From: Lineus longissimus
Lineage: Eukaryota; Nemertea; Pilidiophora; Heteronemertea; Lineidae
Direction of reading: 5' to 3'
NCBI RefSeq assembly: GCF_910592395.1
Contig: NC_088323.1
Location: 4,652,001-4,712,000, forward strand
Length of the DNA: 60,000 bases
The notes beneath the pieces were generated by a model, which was given only the letters and a program-made list of their open reading frames with translations, did no database searches and was not told the origin of the DNA. Positions 13,001 through 25,000 of this stretch are shown here, in pieces. Each line of letters opens with the position of its first letter. The first letter of the stretch is position 1. The position numbers and the translations under genes were made by a program.

Positions 13001-16000
13001 TCGCGTGATCAATAGAAACGATGCATTGACCTGTTTGATAACTCCAGTCGTTGGAAGTAGGTGAATCCACGAAGTCGTGACCTTGACCTAATTTCACTAA
13101 TACAGTTTCTGACCAGATTTGAATTTGTGCCGAATGGGTTGAATGAAACTGATGTATCGGGAGGCCTGAATCGTCATGCATGGACAAAATCAGCACTGAC
13201 TTTTCTGACAAGTCCCATCCATTGCATGTAGGTCAAATCTTTAAAGTTAATCACTCGTAAAAAGAAACTATTGATGTATCAGCGAGTCTCTCGTTTGACG
13301 TCACTAAGTCAATTTGTCTCCTTTGATTGGTGCGGAGGGGGCGATCAATAGTTGCTATCACAGTGTTGACAGATTCTCTACATTTTTTGCATTGATTGAA
13401 AGTGACGTTAGATGACATATCATCCCCACATCCTCGAAATGTTGTGCAAATTATCGACACTGGTGGCAAATGGGATAAACTAATGTGCTTTACCTCTTTT
13501 CTGTAGATGTGTTAAAATCAGGAGATCTGATCAGCCGTCTGCATGAAGGTGAATAGCATTATAGAGTACATTCACACAAAAACTTATATCATCTGAAATT
13601 CAGAATTGTTGAGGCAAAGCACTGGGACAATTTTTTGGCTCCCAGACAAAAAAGTTAACATCTGGACTGACTCATTGAGTTGGTATGGGTTCCTGTTAGA
13701 GCAGCTGGACTGCTTTTGGTGCCTGAAATGAAATGAAAATATGCTGACAGCATCCTGTGGAAGAATTTGTTATCAAGGCCATACAGGAGAACCGGAACCA
13801 GTGATGGCAAATATTGTTTTGGGATTACATCAAAGAAAAGGTAATGCTCCTCTAATTATCTCGAAATTATGTGTCCAACTGTTGCACAGATCCAACCAGA
13901 AGTGTATCACCAGTGTGATACTTGAAGTAATCTTAGTACGTCACAAAGGTATTGGTTATGTCAGATTTACCTTTATAGTACGTTTATCGGGTAGAAATCG
14001 GTAATGGAACATGGTCGGATTAATGGTCTATCTCGGAGGCAGTTCATCTGTTGACAACCTTTTCACTGTAATTAGGGCCATGCAGGAGAACCAATGATGG
14101 CAATAATTGCCTCCAGATTCCGTCAAAGGAAAGATATCAGGAATCAGCGATGGGGCTTAATGCTTGTTTAGTATGGAAATTACTTGACTTGAAAAGCCAC
14201 CAAGCCCAACTAACACTGGCTTGTAAATCTTGAGCAAACATCATGGAGATGGCTCTCCACGTCATCTCGGTCTGGATCAACAAAAATACTACAACGACCT
14301 TGAACAAACCAGTGGCGGGTCGAGTGGAGTTCCATTGGCGCTGGTGAAGTTTACCTCCTGAAATATCTACGAGGCTGCTGATTATTGTTAGCAGTGCAAA
14401 ATGATATGTATGGCACGTGGTACTCATGAGTAGGTGTTCAAGATACCGGCTGCACCAACCGCTAAGTTGATTCAGTCTTTTCATACAGCCGGTGCTGCCA
14501 TCTAGTACAGATGGAGACGGGCCGGTTGAATGGAATTCAAATAGCAATTGAGAAGTTTGGTAACTTTTCAAAAATGTACTTCTACCCAGGACCTACTGCA
14601 AAGTAATTCCCATTGAAAAAGGGCTCGAGTGAGCATTTGCTATCAAATTTGAAGCTGGCGGTCCTTGTTAGCAATGCCAAGGACCGCTGTGGTCCGTACA
14701 AACATTGATATCCTATGACCGAGGCCTTTTAGGATTTCCTGTTGAAGTTTCTTCTAACATACTTTCTTAACTTTATCTTTTCAGGTGAGTAAGTTTAATG
14801 CCATGACGTCATTTCAAAAATCAAACCAGGTTTGTAAGTCCTTGAACTGTTTGTTTTCCACTGAAAAACGCCAAATTTTCAGCTATCATAGTGGTACTAA
14901 TGAAGCTACAACTCTATTAGCACCTCAATTAATGCTATTGTGATCTGGGCGACAAATGTGTTGCAAAAGTAGAGTATGATGGTGGTTATAATGCATAATT
15001 TTCTCTAAAAAGGTGGACACATTTGCCAGTTCGTATGACTTCAAACCCACCATCCTTGGTGTTGATGATCAAGTGATTAATCAATTATTAAATTGTTCTT
15101 GTCAGGAAATTCCCAAAGCGGTTATACTTGTTAGAATGATTAATGAGAAGCAAGAGATGCATTGCCATGGAAATGACTCTGGAATTGACAGGGTCTTGCT
15201 ATATCTTAGTTACGCTGGCATGATAGAGTTATATGAGCAATATGTGGTAAAATACACTTGACATCTTTGCTTTCACCAGGCGTGGATTATCTGTGATTCT
15301 GTTCTGTGGAACATGGATCAAGCCCAAGTGATTCTTATCATTTTCTGTGAATTCGAATTGTCTTTGTCGTATTTTAAGATACAAGTTTATCTTTTCAGTG
15401 ATAGATTTAGCCGAATCCCATGCCAAGGTCATTTCCAGAGAATATGCCGTCACCATATAGTGTTTCTTCCAGAAAATCGCATTGGCAGGGATTTTGGAAA
15501 TTAGCAAAGAAAAGGGTAGGGTGAATGAAGAGAAAGGGCCGGGATAACTCAATCCCATCTGTAATAGAACACAATGAGCTGAAAAAAGGCGGGGAGTACT
15601 TTAAGAGGGGCAGATTGCTACACCCTTCTATTTCAATTTGAAGAAACACTATATACTCGGCCCATTTTTCAGTTCAGCAATGCTTTTTTATCGTTGACTT
15701 TGCAGATGTTTCATTTTGCTTCACCCTGTATCCAATTTCTGTCACTCATTGGTGGCCTCTTGACCCAGATACAATAAAAATACACCTGAGCGTAGGAAGT
15801 TGGACATCTCAATATCGTGATCACGCCCATATGGCAGTGGACTGAGCAGCGTTCAATGCAGCCAACAAAATCTCCAGTCTGGGCGAGTTAGATGGAATAT
15901 GAAGTTTTGCGCTGGAGAATAGCTTGGTCTATTTTGAAAATAGTAGGAGTGAATGTATTTTTCAATAGGGCTAGTGCTATTTATTCCTGAAATGAGAATT

Positions 16001-19000
16001 GAATGACTGGTTGAATGCACCCATGACCAACTGAGTATCAGTCATGACTTGACAACATGAGCATTTTTGCAACCTTTTTCAAAGTGGGACATCTTGATAG
16101 CATTGAACTTCAAAACTACATTCTAAAATACCTTGGTACCGTAAAGTCAACTTTTAAATGAAAAATGCATAAGCCTCGTTCTGAGAGTGGAGTGTTTTGG
16201 ACACGCAACCAAGATGCTCTACCAAAGTTCCCTCGGGTTGCACTAAAATGTGGAACCATGCACACAGCTCACTTCAGAAGTTTGAGGCTCTCAAAACACT
16301 GCTTCAAACACAAATCAGCCAAGGAAGCATCAACCACCCTAAGTTTTTTAATGAGCACTACACGTATTTGCTGAGAAAAACGCTCCAAATAGCCCATTTG
16401 CGCGGATTTTAGCGTCACTTGAGCGAGCCGATCCGGACTTCCTATACGCGCTGCCGTAACATAATGTAAACAACGGCGCTACCGGCGCTCCGGGCAGGCG
16501 ATGGATGGAATTTGCCAAATTCGCACATATTCAAGTTATTTCGTGGCCTATCTTTTTAAGTTTGAGGTATTTTAGAATAGAAATTGAACCCGAGGCGGAG
16601 GACCTTGGTTGAGTTACCAAGACACTCGAGGGTGGAGCTAAAATTTCGTCCAAACCCTCGCCTGTCGGCTCGGGTTTGGACTGTATTTTAGCTCCACCCT
16701 CGAGTGTCTTGGTAACTCAACCAAGGTCCTCCGCCTCGGGTTCAATTCCTTAATCCAGAAAATTTCTGATGGTAACAAAGAAAAAGATCGGATGTCTCAA
16801 GATATCGAGTTATGATGCTTTTTCTTCACATTCTTACCTTGCCAAGCCAAACACAGGAGTTTGTGTGATATGACCTACTTATGACTCAGGGTACCCGCAA
16901 AACATCAGTTGATTTCATACCTGCCTGGTTCCCATCATTTCTCTTTCTGTGCAGAGAGTCACATATTTTTGTTTGTGGTAGTCTGCTACATTATTTGCTT
17001 GAGGAGTGTAAAATTGAGTAGATCTATAGCTTGGGTGGCGATATCCGAATGTAAAATGGGAGAATTGAGGACGAAGTCAGGACAATGCTGCATGACCCAC
17101 TTATAACTGAGGTATTCTACTGATGTCAATCATCTGGTCATTTCTGCTTTGTTCCTATTTCTTGTTGTTCTGTGCCGACAGGGTTTGGTCGTGGCAGTCC
17201 GTCTGGGTATTTGCTTTCTGGAATATTCAGGGTTACTGTGGATATATCACTTTTTTTGTTTTTGATGCTGTTTTGAGGATTGTTCAATGGAAGTAATGAG
17301 GACATCATGTCAATGCCAGCAGACGATGCATTGTTTTGATCTGATCAGACGATGTTGCTGTTGTCTCAGTCTGTGTTGAAATTTGCTTGATTCAGGATTG
17401 TTTAACATAGAGGTAGCTTTGTTAGGAATTTCAATGATATTTACGTGGAATTCAATGAAAATTTGCATTGATCTGCACATGACAGACACGACAATACCAG
17501 CAGATGACAGCATCGATCAAAGCAGACGATTTTGTTGTGGTCTTGGCTGCTTCAAGGACTGCTCGATACAGGACAAAAAAGTCATGGAATAGCATATTTT
17601 TGTTCAGAATATTCACATCACATTGGACAAATTAAATGGAATATAAGTGTATGTCCAGCAATTTTGATGATGATTTTAAACATTAACTCTCGTCACTTTT
17701 TTATGCAGCTCAGCAAAGGAAAAACTACGGGACTGATTGACTTCCCGCCACATGTCGGTGCTTGCATCATTCATCCGTCTGCTGCTTTGTCCGCCATTCT
17801 GTGTTAACCCAATATTTGTTTTGGTTTGGAGTATGAATCATGGCATGTAGAATGTACATAAAGCTATGCACATGAAGAGTGTAGGAGTTGAAATAGAGGC
17901 CTAACGCTTCATTTGTGATGGGGGTGCTGATAGGGCCTAATGGATCTGATATCTAAGTTCAATCATCATTCGTGTGTGGATCATTTGCGTGTTGTGTCGG
18001 TTCTAATTTCATTTGTTGGTCCTGATCAAAGTAGCATGGATTATATCTAGGTCCCATAGGGCCTACCAGTATCAACACTGATGTGAATTTTATCTAAAAG
18101 TGCTCTGGGGATCACGTTATTGTTCGCATCGGGTCACATCAACAGTTGTGGTAATCGACTTCTGTGATATTTCATTCAGTCCTGACAAAGAGGTTGTCAT
18201 ATTGTCGTCCATTAATAAAAAACCGCCTGAATCAATTGATGACGTTTCATAGTTCTGATCAATCACTAGTATCACATGACTGTATAATTATGAAACACAA
18301 AGCGTGTTGCAAGTAATGCAGTGTCCGAGGCGACTGAATGGTCCTTGACTCCTGCACAAGGTGGGTTCTGGGAGCAGCAGATTTGTGGTTTCTGATCTTC
18401 CAATTAATCTCTCACCTCCCAGGCATGTCAGACTTTCATTAGCAACCCGAAACTCTTGTCACATCCTGCAATTTGACTTGGAGAAGACGTCCCTGAGTAG
18501 ATGTGTCATTTGTAAGCAGACTTCTAGACTAGACTGTGACAAGACAGGTAAAAACGTTCACCGCTAGTGCGTTGGAATAGAGTGCACCTGATCATTCTCT
18601 AGAGAATAATGGGAAACGCTTCGTGCAAAAAAATCTCTCGGAACACAGAATTCCAATCAGGAGTACACAACATGGCTGAAGTCTGTGTTTGTTGACGCTT
18701 TTCTGACTCAAAAACAGTTGGGTTAGATGTGGTTGTTCCTTGGAAGATGCGGGTGTATTTCTGTCATTGGATTATGGTCTGAGGTGTTAGATGCAGTTGT
18801 TCCTTAAAAGATGTAGGCTGTTGTCGATGATTGGAATATGGTCTCGTCTGGGGTGTTAGTTAAGATTAAGTATGTTTGTTCTTTATAAAAAAATGGCTTC
18901 CAGCAGCAAGTGCAGCATTATTAGAGATCAGCAGAAGTGTGAGGCTGCATGTGGCGGCGCATGATGGCAAGCAGGGGTATCATCCTGTTCTCTTGAATCC

Positions 19001-22000
19001 CACTCCCGAGTTGTTCCTTTAAAGAGCAAGCCAAATTGCTTAAGAGAAATTGCTCAGAAAACATCTTCAAATTGCTAATGGCAATTGTAAAATCCTTTTG
19101 TAATGAAGCTAATCATCAATGGGTTGTACTGGGTGCATGACGAGACAAAACAAATTTGAGATGAATTGGACGCCATTTGCTGGAGAATAGATATAAAGGA
19201 CTGGTGCGTGTTGATTTCTTAGAGCTGGTCGGCGTGTCGCACTATGAAGCTGGGTAAAGTAGCCACAGTGCTGACCCGGAGTGCTTACAGCGATGGAATA
19301 ACATATTCAAAAATATGTAATCGGTCATTTTTTCCTGCTTATCAATCTAGCCCGGCTTGTCAGCTATCGATAAAAGGATTATAGGTGTGTTAAGTAAATG
19401 GCCAAGTCCACATTTTGAAAGGATATTTCATGAACAGTGTTGTGATTTTTCATGAGGAGGCATGGAAAATCATCTGAAATCCGATTTATAGTTGGTGTTA
19501 TTCAGTGGATATTGATATCCAATATCTTTTGTCTAGTTCCAATGTGTCTCAGTCAAAAAAGAACTGATGTTGGATCCTTGGTGATATATTCATTCGTTCT
19601 TGTTATATTTTCGTTCGTTTGTTCATTCCTTTGGTTTGTTCATTTGTTCATTCAATTTCATACAGTTCTGTTCATAAGTAAAATCTTGCACGCCATCTCT
19701 TTTTGCCTCTAACTGGGCTTTCTCTCAATGAATTTCAACAAGTTTCCGATCAGTAGCAGTATTATAGCCAAAAGTGATGTTGAACATGTTGAAATCGTGT
19801 TGAAGTTCATTGACGAGAAAATTCGAACTGTTCTTTCAGCAGTCTGGCAGTGACTTCTTCAATTTCAAATATACTGACCTCTGTTGACCTTCTGGTTCGG
19901 TCAATAACATGACAATAATCTAAGTTAGACTTTGATCTTAGCTCTAGTGTCATATGCTCTATTCTGAATGGATTATTCGTGAGTGAAGGTTAAATAATTG
20001 GATAATCTGTGCTATGATATGTGCCTTATTTCAAATCTCGTTAAAGTCAGGGGGTCAAACTGTGAAATGGCTATAAAAAATCCAGCACTTTACTTTAAAT
20101 AACTTTGAATATAACAGTGCCTTACTAGATTGGATGTATTCTTGGAATACGGAAATATTGGAGAAAGTTCTTGACCCTAGTTTCTTAACTTACGATATCT
20201 CAAAAATCGATTGCAGCAATGGACATGGCATGCTCAGTTTAATACAAGTGCCTTAACAGTTCTTGCCAAATAAGGATTGACACTCTAGGAATACTAAACA
20301 GAAGAATAGACTCAACTGTCTGAAACCAAGATGTCTTCTGAAATGAACAGTACAGGAAGCGCCTCTCCCCACTTAATCCGATCGCCAAAGATCTTCCGAG
20401 CGTTTTCAAAGGAGAAGAAGACAGCAGAAACGAATGGGGCTCATCACTCATCGTCATTGACTCGATCCACACATGCGTTGCCTAAAGCGAATGGATCGCA
20501 ATCACCAGCCGCAAAAATCTTCCGAGCTTTGAAAATAGGGCACGAGAGACCAAAATCGGAGGTTCTTGCTAAAAGTCCGGTGAATCGTTCGATTTCTAAT
20601 GATATCATCGAAAGGCGGAGTCCTTTTTCATCCCCAAAACTCTTCCGTGCTTCGAAAATGGGTGGTGAGAGGCCAAAATCGGAGATTTATGCTAAAAGTC
20701 CTGTGAGTCGATCTATCTCGAATGATATCATCGAAAGTCGTAGTCCATGTTCGTCCCCGACTGTTGTACGATCCGGCGGATTTCTCTCACCTAAACTAGT
20801 GCGGTCACAGCCTCACTCTAGTCAGAGTAAACCGTCACCTATTCCGCTCAACAGGCCCCAGCGATCGATTAAGGAACCTTTGAATTCACCGGTGTTAATT
20901 CGGTCACCGTCCGGATCATTTTCGCCAGTGCTTGTTCGAGCGAATCACGGGAGTAATTCACCAATGCTGGTCAGGGCAAGGAACGATAACTACTCTCCTG
21001 TGTTGATGGTCAAGGCGCCCAGGAAGATTGTCAGAGATGATTCGGATAAATCCATGGTAGGTATGAATGCTAATCATGTTTAAGGAATTGATATTAAACC
21101 AGAGGTATTGGTTGCCTCACCAAACACCGGGATGTAGGTCAAACCGAGGCAGCATCTGAGGTCAAAACAACAGCTCTACTCAAGTGATGCGTAGTGAGAC
21201 AACCAATACTGACATGGAGGTATCAATCTTTATTTGAACACACATATTTCAGGCGTAGTCCACTGTGAATCTGCTGCTTTGGTATCATTTTATACCAACT
21301 TAGAGGTTCTGGTTGCCTCGCGATAACCTCGCGATATTCATGATCTTTTACCTGTCACTGATAAAAAAATCGATGCGACACATGTGATTTATTTCCCGCC
21401 ATCAAAAGCTGTCATGCCTGATAATTGAATTGAAGTGACAATAAAGATTTCATGGTTTTTTTCGAACATGGAAATGAGATTTTTATGTAATGCGACATGA
21501 CCTCTGTAGTGATTTATGTGATATGACATCGTTGTACCAGTTAACCAGTTGATGTTTGAAATGCCAAAGCTTCACAGATGTGCTTATTCTTGGTTCACCG
21601 GAGAATAAATTCAGCATTGGCTGCTGAAATGTTACTGGCTTTACACTATTCGAGATGGGTGGTTGAAAAAAAGACCCATCTGACCCATTATCGATTCCAC
21701 TTCGTTGCCATCGATTTTATACCGATGTGCAAAACATAACATAATCTTAATAATTCAGACGACCTTGACATTTGGAACTAAAATCCAATATTGATTTTCT
21801 TACGAATGTAGGATAAACATCTCCTGTCAATTTCAGCTGTTTTTTATGATTCAATTTTGGGATTAGTCGTGTCATTTATCCCGGCTCTTGCATTTGTTGT
21901 TGGTGACTTTGTGGGTAGTTGTCCCACTGACTGGAGTGTGGCTACAATCATGGTTAACAGTCTCCCTTGGCACTGACACATGCTGTCCTAAATAGGGAGA

Positions 22001-25000
22001 GGTGTCCTTATTAGAGAGGATAAATCCAATAGAAATGGCCTTTTCTGGAACAGAATGTGTGTCCTCCAGAGAGGGTGTCCTGTTAACAGTGGTGTCCGCT
22101 AGGAGAGATTCCACTCCGAACTAATCATTCCCTGAAAAAATTGGTAGGAGAAATGGCAACTGTAGATGAATTATTGAGATCATCTGATACTGCAGTTATA
22201 ACTTATCAATGAATAATTCCGGTATTGGTTGCCTCACCAAACACCGGGATGTAGGTCAAACCGAGGCAGCATCTGAGGTCAAAACAACAGCTCTACTCAA
22301 GTGATGCGTAGTGAGACAACCAATACTGACATGGAGGTATCAATCTTTATTCGAACACACATATTTCAGGCGTAGTCCACTGTGAATCTGCTGCTTTGGT
22401 ATCATTTTATACCAACTTAGAGGTTCTGGTTGCCTCGCGATAACCTCTGTTGTCAAAACGAGGCTACTCCATTACAAACAAAACATAACCAAGGTGTTTT
22501 AGAATCTGCAATACCCGTCAGGCTAATCTATTGCCAGAAATACTGAATGCTGTGGTTAGCCCAAATAAATCTTCTTACCCACAACCTGCATCAACCTCAC
22601 CTCATCAATTGACTCCTGTCACATTCCAGGATAATCTACATAATTCGATTTCCGTTTGCGAGGAAGCTATGATTTCCTCCAGTCTCTGATTGCGTGTCTG
22701 TAATGGCTGTTCCTGGATTGGTTAGTAAATATGATGGGAGCAGCAGTGGTGTAGTGGCTTGGGTCACTGACTAGCGGTCATGAGTTCACTGGTTCGATCC
22801 CCCACTGTTGGTGTTAGACTCTAGGCAAATATCTTTGCTTTGCATGCCTAGCTACACCCGGCTGTGTTATTGGCTACCAGGCGGCAATGCTCAGATTGTA
22901 GCGCTGATTGAGCAGCTCATCTGAGGTCTACTGAAAGGTTTCTGGATAGACGGGGTTAAAGTGTCAAGTCTGATGATAATTAACCTATACTATTGTTGAT
23001 ATCAGACTATAAACCCAAATCTTAACCCTTCTTAGATTAGAGAATGGCTACTTGCATAACGCACCACCAGAGAATTCTGTGGTTAGCGTTTCAAATACCT
23101 CTCAGTGGCTATCTAACCAATCGCCTCCATCGCCTTCATCCATTTACTCCTATCATACCAGAAAAATCTATGATAATTCGATTTCTACGCTTGAGATAGC
23201 TGATTATTTCCTCCATTCTCTTGATTGCCTGTTTTCCAATGGCTATCAAATTGCCAGGCTGATCGGTAAACATGATGGAGACTCCGGTAGAAACTGCTCG
23301 CGGCGAAGCAATCAGTGGTTTGTTTAGAATGACGATGAAGGTACTTTTACAGGTATCGAATTTTGAAATGTCTTCGGGCACAGGCTGGCAACCTCGTATT
23401 AAGATGTAGATCATCAGGTTCGAAATGGCCATCCAGGCCTTTCGATTACATCATTTTCACACCGCTATACGGTGTAGGAAATTTGGCATGTCCCCAAATT
23501 AGGCCCTGAAAAAATGTCCCCAAAATAGAAAGAAAAATTTTTTTTTTTTTTTTTAAGGGGTAATTTGACCCCCTGAAGCGTTTTTTGACACCTTAAATGA
23601 CCAAATCTCATCCTAAATGGCCTAATTTGATACTTTTCATCCTAAAATTATGAGTTTTCAGGTGCATGTGACAATGTCAGACAATAAGGACGTCGATGTT
23701 CAGGCAAATTGGCACGACGAAATGTCCCCAAATTAAGCTAAAAAGAACAAAAAACATGTCCCCAAAATAGGCTAAAAAAATACAGGGTGTAGAGGTCTCC
23801 ATGTAATTGAAAGGCCTGCCATCAGTACCTCATTTCCGGTTTGAGTGTGGCTAACTGAGCTCTGCCTCCCTGACAAACTTGTGGTGTTGCTTCCATTGTG
23901 TCCAACATGTTCCCTGGGAATGTCCAATAAGCCAACCAAAGGTTTTTTGTGTGTTGCGCTTTTACAAGCAAACAAGAGAACATGGAACAAGGAAAAACGC
24001 CTTAAGCGAACAGTGTAAGGATACGCGTCCTCAGATCAGGCTTTTTTACTTCTACGTCTTAAAGTACAGTCATTGTTTGCCCTGTAACCTACGTATTCAT
24101 GATCTTTTACCTGTCACTGATAAAAAAATCGATGCGACACATGTGATTTATTTCCCGCCATCAAAAGCTGTCATGCCTGATAATTGAATTGAAGTGACAA
24201 TAAAGATTTCATGGTTTTTTTCGAACATGGAAATGAGATTTTTATGTAATGCGACATGACCTCTGTAGTGATTTATGTGATATGACATCGTTGTACCAGT
24301 TAACCAGTTGATGTTTGAAATGCCAAAGCTTCACAGATGTGCTTATTCTTGGTTCACCGGAGAATAAATTCAGCATTGGCTGCTGAAATGTTACTGGCTT
24401 TACACTATTCGAGATGGGTGGTTGAAAAAAAGACCCATCTGACCCATTATCGATTCCACTTCGTTGCCATCGATTTTATACCGATGTGCAAAACATAACA
24501 TAATCTTAATAATTCAGACGACCTTGACATTTGGAACTAAAATCCAATATTGATTTTCTTACGAATGTAGGATAAACATCTCCTGTCAATTTCAGCTGTT
24601 TTTTATGATTCAATTTTGGGATTAGTCGTGTCATTTATCCCGGCTCTTGCATTTGTTGTTGGTGACTTTGTGGGTAGTTGTCCCACTGACTGGAGTGTGG
24701 CTACAATCATGGTTAACAGTCTCCCTTGGCACTGACACATGCTGTCCTAAATAGGGAGAGGTGTCCTTATTAGAGAGGATAAATCCAATAGAAATGGCCT
24801 TTTCTGGAACAGAATGTGTGTCCTCCAGAGAGGGTGTCCTGTTAACAGTGGTGTCCGCTAGGAGAGATTCCACTCCGAACTAATCATTCCCTGAAAAAAT
24901 TGGTAGGAGAAATGGCAACTGTAGATGAATTATTGAGATCATCTGATACTGCAGTTATAACTTATCAATGAATAATTCCGAGAGATTGGTTGGCCCCAAT

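Larger units (their letters stand above)
10434..20330 (+). other. intronic interval
   Basis: No conserved exon found. It contains a pogo-type MITE (12532-12672), a diverged duplication (12785-13345), a candidate recursive splice site (14784), a MITE/palindrome (16121-16747) and a degenerate triplicate (18718-18885). I see nothing in the rest. Confidence 0.6.

Noticed and set aside
21872-22114. Identical 80-codon minus-strand frame present twice (also 24631-24873)
   Set aside because: The identity is explained by the 887-bp DNA duplication, and part of the frame is worn MITE sequence.
21104-22447. E1-A1-E2 as a miniature LTR retrotransposon
   Set aside because: The repeats do not start TG or end CA, no primer-binding site or polypurine tract is visible, and the flanks show no target duplication.
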